Source: Bradyrhizobium lablabi
Lineage (GTDB): Bacteria; Pseudomonadota; Alphaproteobacteria; Rhizobiales; Xanthobacteraceae
Direction: 5' to 3'
Assembly: GCF_018129385.1 (NCBI RefSeq)
Contig: NZ_JAFCLN010000022.1
Coordinates: forward strand, 57,047-121,046
DNA length: 64,000 nucleotides
Every line of letters begins with the position of its first letter. Position 1 is the first letter of the stretch. Shown one piece after another: positions 25,873 to 34,697 of the stretch. A program made the position numbers and the translations under genes. The notes below the pieces were generated by a model. It did no database searches, was not told the DNA's origin, and worked only from the letters and a program-made list of their open reading frames with translations.

Positions 25873-25976
25873 GGTTTCCTCGTCGCGGATGGCTTGATTT
25901 TCGGCTTCCGAAAATTGATTATACCATATAACGAATTTCGCAAGGCGGGATAACCGTCGAAAAGCGGGAGGACGGC

Positions 25977-26453
25977 ATGGCGCAGGCGCAAGCCTTCGAG
26001 ACCGATTTCTGGAAAGACGCCAATCTGCGCAAGGTCTGGGACGAGATCGTTCCCGGCGAGCCGCGCAAGACGATTCCCTACACGCTGACAAAGGAAGCGA
26101 TCGAGCTCTACTGCAAATCGGTCGGCGAGACCCATCCCCTCTATTTCGACGAGGCTTACGCGAAGACCACGCGCTATGGCGGGCTGATCGCGCCGCCGTC
26201 GATCCACATCATGCTGATGTTCTCCTGCACGCCGGCCGACGACTGGATGCGCTCGCCCGGCACGGTCAATGCCGGGCAATCCTGGAGCTACAACGTCCCG
26301 GCGCGGCCGGGTGACGTCATCACCCTGCAAGCCCGCGCGCTCGACAAGTTCATCAAGCGCGAAAGGTTGTTCGTGGTGCACGACAACGTCTTCTTCAATC
26401 AAAAGGGCGACGTAATCTGTTCCGGCCGCGGCTGGACGATTCGGCCGGCTTGA
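25977..26453 (+). CDS. MaoC-family dehydratase (N-terminal, FAS1-like type)
   Basis: A 158-aa hot-dog-fold protein of the MaoC N-terminal-like type. YTLTKEAIELYCKSVGETHPLYFDE (about residues 37-61) and GGLIAPPSIH (about 70-79) are typical. The pair with the next gene mirrors heterodimeric enoyl-CoA hydratases in which one subunit is the non-catalytic half. The 12-bp gap to the next gene supports an operon. Confidence 0.9.
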   Translation: MAQAQAFETDFWKDANLRKVWDEIVPGEPRKTIPYTLTKEAIELYCKSVGETHPLYFDEAYAKTTRYGGLIAPPSIHIMLMFSCTPADDWMRSPGTVNAGQSWSYNVPARPGDVITLQARALDKFIKRERLFVVHDNVFFNQKGDVICSGRGWTIRPA

Positions 26454-26465
26454 GGGGAGAGCGCA

Positions 26466-26915
26466 ATGACGACCACGTTCGACAGCCTTTCCGCCGGCGA
26501 CACCATCGACGGGCCGCAATTTTCGGTCTCCCGCGAATCCATCCGCCTGTTCTGCGATGCCTCGCTCGACTACAACCCGCTGCATCTCGACGACGACTAC
26601 ATGAAGGGCAGTTTCGGCAAGACCCAGTTCGGCGGCGTGATCATGCACGGCATGAACAATTTCGGCCTGATCTCGCGCATGATCACCGACTGGGCGTACC
26701 CGGCCGGCGCCATCCACCGCCGCCTGGAGACGCGCTGGGTCAAGCCGGTCAAACCCGGCGACACCATCCGGCCCTCCGGCATCATCAAGGCCAAGCAGTC
26801 GACCGGCAAATCGCGCTGGGTGCTGATCGACGTGGTGGTGAAGAACCAGCGCGGCGAGAAGGTCGCCACGGGCGAGGCCATGGTCGAGTTCCCGCTGGAT
26901 TTGTTCTGCCAGTGA
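26466..26915 (+). CDS. MaoC-family dehydratase (catalytic type)
   Basis: A 149-aa R-hydratase-like hot-dog protein. The hydratase motif with Asp and His is visible as FCDASLDYNPLHLDDDYMK (about residues 24-42) followed by FGGVIMHGM. It probably hydrates an enoyl-CoA together with the preceding MaoC protein. Its stop is followed by a palindromic repeat and no further gene on this strand for 300 bp. Confidence 0.9.
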   Translation: MTTTFDSLSAGDTIDGPQFSVSRESIRLFCDASLDYNPLHLDDDYMKGSFGKTQFGGVIMHGMNNFGLISRMITDWAYPAGAIHRRLETRWVKPVKPGDTIRPSGIIKAKQSTGKSRWVLIDVVVKNQRGEKVATGEAMVEFPLDLFCQ

Positions 26916-26927
26916 TTCCGCCCTTGA

Positions 26928-27056
26928 CCCGTCAGCCTGAGGCGCGAGCCTTGCGGTGCACTTGCACCGCTGGGCGAGCCTCGAAGGATGAATCGGCCAC
27001 AGGCGGGCCGTGCGCCCTTCGAGGCGCGCCAAGGCGCGCACCTCAGGGTGACGGGG
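26928..27056. repeat. Palindromic repeat of the CTGAGG...CTCGAAGGATG family
   Basis: An element starting CCGTCAGCCTGAGGCGCG, with GCCTCGAAGGATG in the middle, CCCTTCGAGGCGCG beyond it and CCTCAGGGTGACGG at the end. The inner arms CCTCGAAGG/CCTTCGAGG and the outer arms CGTCAGCCTGAGG/CCTCAGGGTGACG pair. Related copies lie at 32088-32207 and 48978-49077. Confidence 0.75.
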
Positions 27057-27232
27057 GGAAAGTTCCGATCTGGTCCAAAACAGCCATATCCGTCCCTTTC
27101 GGTTGACATCTGGACCCACCATGCCCTAGAAACCGCCCCGTCCCGGGCGGCATGGCCGCCGGCGGGCAAAATCCCTTTTTCGCCAATTTCGGCCTGTCCA
27201 GCACGGCCTTTGGAAGCAATCAGGATTGTCCC

Positions 27233-27358
27233 ATGAAGGTCCGTAACTCGCTGAAATCGCTGCGCGGCCGCCATCGCGCCAACCGTCTGGTCCGCCGCAA
27301 GGGCCGGGTCTATGTGATCAACAAGGTTCAGCGCCGCTTCAAGGCGCGCCAGGGCTGA
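27233..27358 (+). CDS. rpmJ: 50S ribosomal protein L36 (cysteine-free form)
   Basis: A 41-aa basic protein, MKVRNSLKSLRGRHRANR at its start, matching L36 of the zinc-independent type: it lacks the four Cys/His zinc ligands of the canonical form. It binds 23S rRNA in the large subunit. ATG at 27233 is given, since the 27-residue extension of the open frame is not part of L36. It is isolated from the ribosomal protein operons, as is usual for this form in Rhizobiales (recalled knowledge). Confidence 0.96.
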   Translation: MKVRNSLKSLRGRHRANRLVRRKGRVYVINKVQRRFKARQG

Positions 27359-27451
27359 TTGCTCGGCCAAGCGCCTTTCGGCCTTATCTTCTCACGTCCG
27401 TTTGAGGTCGCGCCGCTTTGCAGCGCGATTTTCTGCGTCTAGACTTCGCTT

Positions 27452-28111
27452 ATGGCGTTGAGATTCCCGACCCTCCGGAACACCCTACCGGCACTGTTCG
27501 CAGCGGCCTTGATCGCAGCCATGCCGGCAGCTTCGTTCGCGCAGAACGACCCTCGCGTCGTGCCGCCGAAGGACAGCAAAAAGAAGCTGCCGGAAGCGCC
27601 TGCCAAGCTGCCCAAGGTCGGCGCCGATCGCGGCAAGGGCATCGACTTCCTGTTCGGCGCGCTGAAGGCCGCGCCCGATGAGGCCAGCGCCCGTCACGTC
27701 GAGGCGCGGATCTGGGCGCAATGGATGCAGACGCCGAGCGACACTGCGGCACTCCTGATGACGCGCGCCAAGGCGGCGATGGACGCCAAGAACGTCGACG
27801 TCGCGCTGAAGCTGCTGGACTCCATCGTGAAGCTGCGCCCCGATTATGTCGAGGCGTGGAATCGCCGGGCGACGCTCTACTACCTGAAGAACGACTACCG
27901 CCACTCGCTGGAAGACATTCAGCAGGTGCTGATCCGCGAGCCCCGGCATTTTGGGGCACTGGCCGGACTCGGTATGATCATGCAGGATCTCGGCGACGAC
28001 AAGCGCGCGCTGGAAGCGTTCCGCAAGGCGCTCGCGGTCAATCCGTACCTGGAAAAAGTGCCGGAGCTGGTGAAAACCCTTACCGAAAAGGTAGAAGGCC
28101 GCGATATCTGA
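27452..28111 (+). CDS. Exported TPR-repeat protein
   Basis: A 219-aa protein with a signal peptide (cleavage near ASFAQ, residue 31) and two to three tetratricopeptide repeats between about 105 and 205 (ALKLLDSIVKLRPDYVEAWNRRATLYY, then HSLEDIQQVLIREPRHFGALAGLGMI, then ALEAFRKALAVNPYL in separate units). A Lys/Pro-rich linker follows the signal. It is probably a periplasmic protein-interaction scaffold; the partner is unknown. Its start lies 94 bp after rpmJ. Confidence 0.87.
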   Translation: MALRFPTLRNTLPALFAAALIAAMPAASFAQNDPRVVPPKDSKKKLPEAPAKLPKVGADRGKGIDFLFGALKAAPDEASARHVEARIWAQWMQTPSDTAALLMTRAKAAMDAKNVDVALKLLDSIVKLRPDYVEAWNRRATLYYLKNDYRHSLEDIQQVLIREPRHFGALAGLGMIMQDLGDDKRALEAFRKALAVNPYLEKVPELVKTLTEKVEGRDI

Positions 28112-28203
28112 TACGCGCCTGTTAACCACCAGATGCTGACGGCGATTGTGTGCGGGCTGCCGCGCGACTTACATTGCGGGATACGCGTGTAGGAGCGAAA
28201 ATT

Positions 28204-28464
28204 ATGAAAAGCTTGCTGCTCGCCGGCATCATGAGCATCGGGTTCGGAACGGCCTGCTTTGCCCAGCAGGGCTATTGGGTGGTCGGCAACCGCGCCAACG
28301 GCAAGTGCGACATCGTCACCAGCAATCCCGTCATCTACGAGGGCGGCGCCTACTCGACGGGATATTGGTTCGGAACCGGGCCCTACGGATCGCTCGACGA
28401 CGCCAAGCTGGCGCGTTCGACGATCAGCGCCTGCCCCAAGGAAGAGCCCAAAGCCGACAACTGA
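28204..28464 (+). CDS. Small exported protein of unknown function
   Basis: An 86-aa product with a signal peptide (MKSLLLAGIMSIGFGTACFA) and a mature part that begins QQGYWVVGNRANGKCDIVTSNP, with two cysteines that could pair. AGGAG precedes the ATG at 28204. The tyrosine/glycine-rich middle and Lys/Glu tail give no known family. A repeat element begins 17 bp after the stop. Confidence 0.75.
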   Translation: MKSLLLAGIMSIGFGTACFAQQGYWVVGNRANGKCDIVTSNPVIYEGGAYSTGYWFGTGPYGSLDDAKLARSTISACPKEEPKADN

Positions 28465-28481
28465 CGGTCCGGATCAATACC

Positions 28482-28585
28482 TAGAGCATGATCCGGAAAA
28501 GTGGACACCGGTTTTCCGAAAAGATCATGCTCAAACAAAAAGATAGAGCGGATGACGATTCGAAGAAAAGTCATCCTGCTCTAGT
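28482..28585. repeat. AGAGCATGATCCGG repeat, copy 1
   Basis: Starts AGAGCATGATCCGGAAAAG, continues with an ACCGGTTTTCC core and closes with GATCATGCTC, followed by AAACAAAAAGATAGAGC and a second small hairpin (GGATGAC/GTCATCC). GAGCATGATC pairs with GATCATGCTC across the core. Further copies are at 32831-32979 (two in tandem) and 45435-45500. Confidence 0.9.
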
Positions 28586-28757
28586 GCAGACGCTGGTTGC
28601 TGCGCTCGGCGACCACGCCGGTCACCGCATAAAGCTGCGCAAGCTCGGCTTCCAACTGCTCGTTGACCAGCAGCAGGGCCTTTACCGCACCGCGCAGATC
28701 GCCATTGCAGGCGGCCACGATGCGGTCGATCGCGGCTTCGCTGAGATTGTTAAACAT
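28581..28757 (-). CDS. Small helical protein of unknown function (58 aa)
   Basis: A 58-aa product, MFNNLSEAAIDRIVAACNGD at its start, all helical with Leu/Ala/Glu heptads (ALLLVNEQLEAELAQLY). The segment AIDRIVAACNGDLRGAVKALL resembles a UBA- or CUE-like three-helix sequence, only loosely. A near-perfect GGAGGAAC ribosome site lies just before ATG 28757, the main reason for calling it and for choosing this start over the longer frame. Its stop touches the repeat element. Confidence 0.72.
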   Translation of the reverse strand: MFNNLSEAAIDRIVAACNGDLRGAVKALLLVNEQLEAELAQLYAVTGVVAERSNQRLH

Positions 28758-28969
28758 TGAAGTTCCTCCGTTACCCGCCTTACAAATCTGCTTCATCCGG
28801 TTCCGTTCCTGTGGATTCAGTGGATGGCGCCGGACAACAGGCAGACGTGATCGGTTGAGGCCGCCGCGTAGCCGAAATAACGGCGGGGAATGTATAAAGT
28901 GGCCAATGACGGGCGTATGACCCACTATCCACAGGCCCCGCGTTTTGTGGAAAACCCGGCGAAACCGCT

Positions 28970-30001
28970 ATGCGCCAGGCTCGTAGCTCGCAGGTGCCCA
29001 AACCCCTCCGGAACATCTCAATGGTAATCCTGTCCGTGGTGGCGGCGCTGGCGGTGCTGGCGCTGATCACGCAGGCCGGCGTCTTCGCCGTGCAGCGTGC
29101 CCACCCGCCGCAAGGCCGCATGGTCGAGGTCTCCGGCGCGACGCTGCACGTCCTCGATATCGGGCCGCGCGATGCGGACGTGCCGATCGTGATGCTGCAT
29201 GGCGCGAGCTCCAACCTTGAGGTGATGCGGCGGCCGGTCGGCGAGCGCCTTGCGAAGACGCATCGCGTGATCCTGATCGATCGCCCCGGCCATGGCTGGA
29301 GCACACGCGAGCAGCTTTCGGATTCAACCCCGGGCCTGCAGGCCCGCATGATCGACGAGGCGCTGCGAAAGCTCGGTGTGGAGCGGGCGATCATTGTGGT
29401 GCATTCCTGGAGCGGCGCGCTCGGCTTGCGCATCGCGCTCGATTATCCCGATCGTGTCGCGGGTCTCGTGATGCTGGCGCCGGTCGCCTATCCCTGGCCC
29501 GGCGGTGTCGGCCGATACAACTACGTGGTGACCACGCCGGTGATCGGTCCGCTGCTCGCACACACCGTCACATTGCCGCTCGGCCTATGGCTCGCCGATT
29601 CCGGCGCCGGCGGTGTGTTCGCTCCGCAGGCGATGCCGGACGGTTTCGTGAAGGATACCGCGACGCGTTTGCTGCTGCGCCCGCGCGAGTTCGTCGCCAA
29701 CGCCACCGATCTGGTGACGCTGCGCGCGGCAATGGCGGAGCAGGCGCCGCGCTATGCCGACGTCACCGCTCCGATCACGATCATCGCCGGCGATGTCGAC
29801 AAGACCGTGTCGACCCACATCCATTCCCAGCCGCTGGCGAAGACCGCGCAGAACACAAAGTTGATCGTCCTGCCTGGCGTCGGCCACATGATCCAGTACG
29901 CGGCGCCCGATCTCGTGATTGCCGAGATCGAGGCCACGGCCAAAGCCGTCACCACGACCACCGCGTCCGCCGGCGCGGCCAACCAGGCCGTAGACCCGTA
30001 A
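28970..30001 (+). CDS. Membrane-anchored alpha/beta hydrolase
   Basis: A 343-aa alpha/beta hydrolase with an N-terminal transmembrane helix (about residues 16-42). HGASSNLEVMRRP (about 75) forms the oxyanion region, the nucleophile is Ser146 in VVHSWSG, an Asp lies in AGDVDKTV and the His in GVGHMIQY. The nucleophile elbow has Ser instead of the second Gly of G-x-S-x-G. Probably an esterase or lipase-like enzyme facing the periplasm; the substrate is unknown. Confidence 0.87.
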   Translation: MRQARSSQVPKPLRNISMVILSVVAALAVLALITQAGVFAVQRAHPPQGRMVEVSGATLHVLDIGPRDADVPIVMLHGASSNLEVMRRPVGERLAKTHRVILIDRPGHGWSTREQLSDSTPGLQARMIDEALRKLGVERAIIVVHSWSGALGLRIALDYPDRVAGLVMLAPVAYPWPGGVGRYNYVVTTPVIGPLLAHTVTLPLGLWLADSGAGGVFAPQAMPDGFVKDTATRLLLRPREFVANATDLVTLRAAMAEQAPRYADVTAPITIIAGDVDKTVSTHIHSQPLAKTAQNTKLIVLPGVGHMIQYAAPDLVIAEIEATAKAVTTTTASAGAANQAVDP

Positions 30002-30186
30002 GCGCGCAGCCACGGCCGCAACGAGGCGAGCTGCATCATGGCGAGAAATTGGCGGCGGGTGTGGCGGCTTGGGACCTGAGCGTCGGCGAGTCGATCGAAT
30101 CTGTATTTGGCAATGAAAGCGTCCGGCAACTCCGCGCGCAGCTTCCTCTTGCATGCCGCCAATCCGTGCGCTAGATACTGAACCAC

Positions 30187-30552
30187 ATGGTTCAGTATGC
30201 GAAAACCCGCCTCGATGCCTCGTTCGCCGCGCTCTCGGACGCCACCCGACGCGGCGTTCTGGAGCAACTCGGACATGCAGACGCTTCGATCACGGACCTT
30301 GCCGAGAAGTTCCGCATGACCCTCACGGGCATGAAGAAGCACGTTGGCGTCCTGGAGCAGGCGGGGCTCGTCATCACGGAGAAGGTCGGGCGCGTGCGGA
30401 CCTGCAAGCTGGGCCTGCGCCGGCTGGAGGACGAGGCGGCATGGATCGAGAGATACCGCCAACTCTGGACCGCACGCTTCGACGAACTGGACAAGGTTAT
30501 CGAGGAACTGAAACGGAAGGAGAAGGCCGATGGACGAAAGAAGAGAGAGTGA
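30187..30552 (+). CDS. ArsR-family transcriptional regulator
   Basis: A 121-aa winged-helix repressor (ALSDATRRGVLEQLG near residues 15-29, recognition helix in MTLTGMKKHVGVLEQAGLV). It lacks an obvious metal-binding Cys cluster, as is typical of the ArsR subtype paired with AHSA1 proteins. It overlaps the next gene by 23 bp, so the two are translated together. The regulator probably controls its own operon. Confidence 0.92.
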   Translation: MVQYAKTRLDASFAALSDATRRGVLEQLGHADASITDLAEKFRMTLTGMKKHVGVLEQAGLVITEKVGRVRTCKLGLRRLEDEAAWIERYRQLWTARFDELDKVIEELKRKEKADGRKKRE

Positions 30553-31054
30553 TCCCACTTCCGGGAAGAACCGCACGACGGTGGAGCGCAGCTCCGATCG
30601 CGAGACACTGGTCACGCGAATCGTTCAGGCGCCCGCCCACCTGGTGTTCGAGGCATTCACGCGCCCCGAGCTCTTCAGGCAATGGTGGATTCCGAAGTCG
30701 ATGGGCATGACCCTGCTCTCCTGCGAGATGGATGTTCGCACCGGCGGCGGCTATCGCCTGGAGATCAAGCACCCCGCCGCGCCCGACCCCATGGCGTTCT
30801 ACGGCAAATACGTCGAAGTCACGCCGTACTCCCGCCTCGTCTGGAGCAATGACGAAAACGGGGACGCCGGATCCGTGACCACGGTGACCTTCGACGAGCG
30901 GAATGGAGAGACCCGGGTGACCGTGCGCGAGCTCTATGCGTCGAAGGAAGCGCTCGACGCCGCCGGCAACGGCGCGGCCGATGCGATGCCCGAGCAGTTC
31001 GAGCAACTGGACCAGCTTCTCGTCACCCTGGGCGGGAGCGTAGGGCGGTCATGA
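30530..31054 (+). CDS. AHSA1/SRPBCC domain protein
   Basis: A 174-aa START-like protein of the activator-of-Hsp90-ATPase-1 type: TRIVQAPAHLVFEAFTRPELFRQWW near residues 29-53, then YVEVTPYSRLVWSNDE. The fold binds hydrophobic ligands. Its start lies inside the end of the ArsR gene (23-bp overlap), the standard ArsR-AHSA1 pairing. The ligand is unknown. Confidence 0.92.
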   Translation: MDERRESDPTSGKNRTTVERSSDRETLVTRIVQAPAHLVFEAFTRPELFRQWWIPKSMGMTLLSCEMDVRTGGGYRLEIKHPAAPDPMAFYGKYVEVTPYSRLVWSNDENGDAGSVTTVTFDERNGETRVTVRELYASKEALDAAGNGAADAMPEQFEQLDQLLVTLGGSVGRS

Positions 31055-31147
31055 AGTCGATTTCGCGGCCGGCCATGCCAAACCGCAAGATCGGTCGAGC
31101 ACATTATGGCCGTCAGCGACTAACTGGAGCCGCCACGGAGGAGGACG

Positions 31148-32029
31148 ATGAAGGCGGCGCTTCAAAACTACCATGCCCGGATGCAACGGGTGCTGGATCA
31201 CATCGACCGGCATCTGGACGACGACCTGGACCTGGACGTGCTGAGCAGCGTCGCAGCCTGGTCGAAATATCATTTCCACCGGCAGTTCACGGCGACCTTC
31301 GGGCTGTCCGTGCATCGCTATATCCAGCTTGCCCGCATGAAGCGCGCTTCATACCGGCTGGCCTACAGGGATGCCGAAAGCGTCACGGATATAGCGATGG
31401 ATGCCGGTTACGACGCACCGGACGCCTTCGCACGCGCCTTTCGGCAACGGTTCGGACAATCGCCTTCGTCGTTCCGGAAGTCTCCCGACTGGGAGCCGTG
31501 GCTTGCGGCCTTCGGGCCTCTCGACAACGCGAGGAGCAAGCTCATGCAGAAGACTTTCACCACGGAAGACGTGACGATTCGCGATGTGCCCCCGACGCCA
31601 GTGGCGATCATGGAGCACCGGGGCGACCCGGCGACGCTCGGCGCCACCATCCAGCGCTTCATCGCGTGGCGCAAGGCCGCTGGCCTGCACCCCAGGACAA
31701 ATCCGACCTTCAATGTCTGGCGTTCCGAGCGGCGTCCTGCATCGCCTGCCGACTATAGCGTGGACCTTTGTGTCGGGACCAACCAGCCGATCGAGGCGAA
31801 CGGCGAGCAGATCAAGGCCGGCGAGATTCCCGGCGGACGCTGCGCGGTGCTGCGCGTCGTTGGCAACACCGACAATCTGGAGCCCGCCGCGCTTTACCTT
31901 TATCGCGACTGGCTTCCGGCCAGCGGCGAGGAAGCGCGCGACTTCCCGATCTATTGTCAGCGGCTGAGCTTCTTCCCGGAGGTGCCGGAGCATGAGACGG
32001 TCGCGGAACTGTTCTTGCCGCTGAAATAG
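31148..32029 (+). CDS. AraC-family regulator with GyrI-like effector domain
   Basis: A 293-aa regulator with the HTH domain at the N-terminus (about residues 8-105; VAAWSKYHFHRQFTATFG and AMDAGYDAPDAFARAFRQRFG) and a GyrI/Rob-like small-molecule-binding domain at about 135-292 (TPVAIMEHRGDP, PGGRCAVLRVVG). This order is that of Rob-type activators. A GGAGGA ribosome site precedes the ATG. It is 93 bp downstream of the AHSA1 gene and may be co-transcribed with it. Confidence 0.92.
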   Translation: MKAALQNYHARMQRVLDHIDRHLDDDLDLDVLSSVAAWSKYHFHRQFTATFGLSVHRYIQLARMKRASYRLAYRDAESVTDIAMDAGYDAPDAFARAFRQRFGQSPSSFRKSPDWEPWLAAFGPLDNARSKLMQKTFTTEDVTIRDVPPTPVAIMEHRGDPATLGATIQRFIAWRKAAGLHPRTNPTFNVWRSERRPASPADYSVDLCVGTNQPIEANGEQIKAGEIPGGRCAVLRVVGNTDNLEPAALYLYRDWLPASGEEARDFPIYCQRLSFFPEVPEHETVAELFLPLK

Positions 32030-32087
32030 CGCCCTCTGACGGTAGGGCTATCGCACATAGGGGATTTGATGAGGCGACATCCTTGCG

Positions 32088-32207
32088 GCCATCCCTCGAG
32101 ACGCGCGCGATGCGCGCTCCTCAGGATGAGGTCTTGTTTCGCGGCTGAAATCCTGGACCCTCATGGTGAGGAGCGCCGCTCGCGGCGCGTCTCGAACCAT
32201 GAAGGCC
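32088..32207. repeat. Palindromic repeat, CTCGAGACG...CCTCAGGATGAGG family
   Basis: Contains CATCCCTCGAGACGCGCGCGATGCGCGCTCCTCAGGATGAGG in separable arms, then CCTCATGGTGAGGAGCGCC and GGCGCGTCTCGAACCATGAAGG. It is related to the elements at 26928-27056 and 48978-49077. A separate 11-bp stem at 32230-32240/32259-32269 follows. It fills most of the gap between the AraC regulator and the convergent cytochrome c gene. Confidence 0.75.
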
Positions 32208-32229
32208 GGGCTCGCTCACACCTCTGACG

Positions 32230-32269
32230 GCGGCCTGTCCCTGCCGATCGCAGGAAACGGACAGGCCGC
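32230..32269. other. 11-bp stem-loop downstream of the cytochrome c gene
   Basis: GCGGCCTGTCC at 32230-32240 pairs exactly with 32259-32269 across an 18-nt loop. There is no T-run on either side, so terminator function for the cytochrome c gene (stop at 32321) is possible but unproven. Confidence 0.45.
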
Positions 32270-32320
32270 TATCCACCCAATCCCGATCTGTATGGGCTCA
32301 CAGCCTCGCCGCAGGCGCCG

Positions 32321-32704
32321 TCACTTCGTCTTGCCGTCCTTGTCGAACTGCGAGAGGAAGGCCCAGAGGTTGTTCGCCTCGTTCTCGTTCTTGATGCCGG
32401 CGAACACCATCTTGGTGCCGGGAATCTTTGCCTTCGGATCCTTGATATATTCGAGGAAGGTTTCCTTGTTCCAGGTAATGCCGGAATTCTTGTTGGCGTC
32501 GGAATAGTTGTAGCCGTCAACTTTGCCGGAATGGCGGCCATCGAGTCCGTTGAGTTCCGGGCCGACCTTGTTCTTGGCGCCTTCGCCGATGGCGTGGCAG
32601 GCCAGGCATTTGTTGAACGAGGTCTTTCCGGCGGCGACGTCCTGCGCCATTGCGGTGGCGGACGAGGCAACGACGATCAGGGCGCCCAAAGTCAATATCT
32701 TCAT
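32321..32704 (-). CDS. Class I c-type cytochrome (cytochrome c2/c550-like)
   Basis: A 127-aa periplasmic electron carrier. Signal peptide at residues 1-20 (AMAQ cleavage), one heme-binding motif CLACH (C33, C36, H37) and an axial Met99 in GTKMVFAG; GPELNGLDGR is the typical segment between. Length and the KIPGTKMVFAGIK pattern match soluble mitochondrial-type cytochrome c. ATG at 32704 gives a proper signal; the longer frame runs through a repeat. It would shuttle electrons between the bc1 complex and oxidases or dehydrogenases. Confidence 0.93.
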   Translation of the reverse strand: MKILTLGALIVVASSATAMAQDVAAGKTSFNKCLACHAIGEGAKNKVGPELNGLDGRHSGKVDGYNYSDANKNSGITWNKETFLEYIKDPKAKIPGTKMVFAGIKNENEANNLWAFLSQFDKDGKTK

Positions 32705-32830
32705 GTGCTTCTCATTTTTCCCGGATGATGGCGTGGTGCTTGTGGCATGGCCGGCTTGCGGTGGACAAGCCACGAAACTTTGACAGGTTTCACCATTGCA
32801 GACTTGTCCCAGAGGGAACTGATCGCGTCC

Positions 32831-32979
32831 AGAGCATGATCCGGAAAAGTGGGCACCGGTTTTCCGAAAGATCATGCTCAAACAAAAGCATGATCCGGAA
32901 AAGTGGGCACCGGTTTTCCGAAAAGATCATGCTCAAACAAAAAGATAGAGCGTGATGACGATTTGCGTCATCACGCTCT
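32831..32979. repeat. AGAGCATGATCCGG repeat, copies 2 and 3 in tandem
   Basis: Two head-to-tail copies of the element seen at 28482: the first at about 32831-32886, the second at about 32887-32979, the latter closing with AGCGTGATGACG/CGTCATCACGCT as a terminal hairpin. They lie in the 375-bp gap between the divergent cytochrome c and glcD genes, so both promoters are close to or overlapped by them. Confidence 0.92.
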
Positions 32980-33079
32980 GGCGTGGCAATCCAACCTTTG
33001 GATGATCTACCCAAGCCCCGGTAGACGTGCTTGATTTGCCAATACAAATCGCTAGTTCGTGGGCCCGGAGGATTTTCGC

Positions 33080-34573
33080 ATGGCCATCATGATGCCGGCA
33101 TCGGATCAGGCGGTGCTCGACCGCCGCGACGCCATCGTGGCGGCCTTGCGCGCGATCGTGCCGGGCGAGGGCGTGATCGACACGCCGGCCGAAATGCTGC
33201 CTTACGAGTCCGACGGGCTGATGGCCTACCGCCAGCCGCCAATGGTCGTGGTGCTGCCCGATACCACCGAGCAGGTGTCGAAGGTTCTGAAATATTGCAG
33301 CGAGCAGGGCATCAAGGTGGTGCCGCGCGGCTCCGGCACCTCGCTGTCGGGCGGCGCGCTGCCGCTGGCCGACGGCGTGCTGCTGGGGCTCGGCAAGTTC
33401 AAGCGCATCCGCGAGATCGATTTCGACAACCGCGTGGTGGTGACGGAGCCCGGCGTCACCAATCTTGCGATCAGCCAGGCCGTCGCGCATGCCGGCTTCT
33501 ACTACGCGCCCGACCCGTCCTCGCAGATCGCCTGCTCGATCGGCGGCAATGTCGCGGAAAATTCCGGGGGCGTGCATTGCCTGAAATACGGCATGACCAC
33601 CAACAACGTGCTCGGCTGCGAGATCGTGCTGATGAGCGGCGAGATCCTGCGGATCGGCGGCAAGTCGGCGGAAAATGCCGGCTACGACCTGATGGGCATC
33701 ATCACCGGCTCCGAGGGCCTGCTCGGCGTCATCACCGAGATCACGGTGCGCATCCTCCAGAAGCCGGAGACGGCGCGGGCGCTGATGGTCGGCTTTGCCG
33801 AGGTCGAGGCGGCCGGGGAGTGCGTCGCGCGCATCATCGGCGCCGGCATCATTCCGGGCGGCATGGAGATGATGGACAAGCCCGCGATCCACGCGGCCGA
33901 GGCCTTTGTTCACGCCGGCTATCCGCTCGATGTCGAGGCGCTGCTGATCATCGAACTCGACGGACCGAGCATTGAAGTGGACGAACTGATCAAGCGCGTC
34001 GAGGCAATCGCACAGGGCTGCGGCTCGGTGACGTGCCAGATTTCCACCAGCGAGACCGAGCGCAACCTGTTCTGGGCCGGCCGCAAGGCGGCGTTTCCGG
34101 CGGTCGGGCGCATCTCTCCCGATTACCTCTGCATGGACGGCACCATCCCGCGCGGCGCGCTGCCGAAGGCGCTGACCCGCATCCGCGAGCTTTCCGAAAA
34201 ATACGGTCTTGGCGTTGCCAACGTCTTCCATGCCGGCGACGGCAATTTGCATCCGCTGATCCTGTATGACGCCAACAAGCCCGGCGAGATGGACCGCGCC
34301 GAAGCCTTTGGCGCCGACATCCTGCGCTGCTGCGTCGAGCTCGGCGGCGTCTTGACCGGCGAACACGGTGTCGGCGTCGAGAAGCGGGACCTGATGCCGG
34401 AAATGTTCTCGGAGATCGACCTCAACCAGCAGCAGCGCCTGAAATGCGCCTTCGACGCGCAGGGCCTGCTCAATCCCGGAAAGGTGTTTCCGACCCTGCA
34501 CCGCTGCGCCGAGCTCGGCCGCGTGCACGTGCACGGCGGCAAGCTGGCGTTTCCGGATATCCCGCGGTTCTGA
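33080..34573 (+). CDS. glcD: Glycolate oxidase FAD subunit GlcD
   Basis: A 497-aa FAD-binding oxidoreductase (VAO fold) that oxidises glycolate, or a related 2-hydroxyacid, to glyoxylate within the GlcDEF complex. The FAD-binding PCMH segment VVPRGSGTSLSGG is at about 85-97 and SIGGNVAENSGG near 160; the C-terminal cap ends with EHGVGVEKRDLM and LNPGKVFP. ATG at 33080 follows GGAGGA. It is separated from glcE and glcF by about 2.1 kb of other genes, two of them on the opposite strand, so it is transcribed apart from them. Confidence 0.95.
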   Translation: MAIMMPASDQAVLDRRDAIVAALRAIVPGEGVIDTPAEMLPYESDGLMAYRQPPMVVVLPDTTEQVSKVLKYCSEQGIKVVPRGSGTSLSGGALPLADGVLLGLGKFKRIREIDFDNRVVVTEPGVTNLAISQAVAHAGFYYAPDPSSQIACSIGGNVAENSGGVHCLKYGMTTNNVLGCEIVLMSGEILRIGGKSAENAGYDLMGIITGSEGLLGVITEITVRILQKPETARALMVGFAEVEAAGECVARIIGAGIIPGGMEMMDKPAIHAAEAFVHAGYPLDVEALLIIELDGPSIEVDELIKRVEAIAQGCGSVTCQISTSETERNLFWAGRKAAFPAVGRISPDYLCMDGTIPRGALPKALTRIRELSEKYGLGVANVFHAGDGNLHPLILYDANKPGEMDRAEAFGADILRCCVELGGVLTGEHGVGVEKRDLMPEMFSEIDLNQQQRLKCAFDAQGLLNPGKVFPTLHRCAELGRVHVHGGKLAFPDIPRF

Positions 34574-34697
34574 GAGCTCGGCAGGATCTCCCGTCGGCCG
34601 TTCTCACCGTCCTTTGGACCATATCGGGGACCAGGAACTGCATGGGCGCTTTGAGGCCGGCCGCCAGGAGGTCAGATTTCGAGCTCCGAGGGCGCTA

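Noticed and set aside
32831..32979. CRISPR-like array from the tandem AGAGCATGATCC copies
   Set aside because: Only two copies, directly abutting and with no unique spacer; they are dispersed palindromic elements.
32933..34534. 533-codon minus-strand frame opposite glcD
   Set aside because: Shadow of glcD; low-complexity His/Asp/Arg composition.
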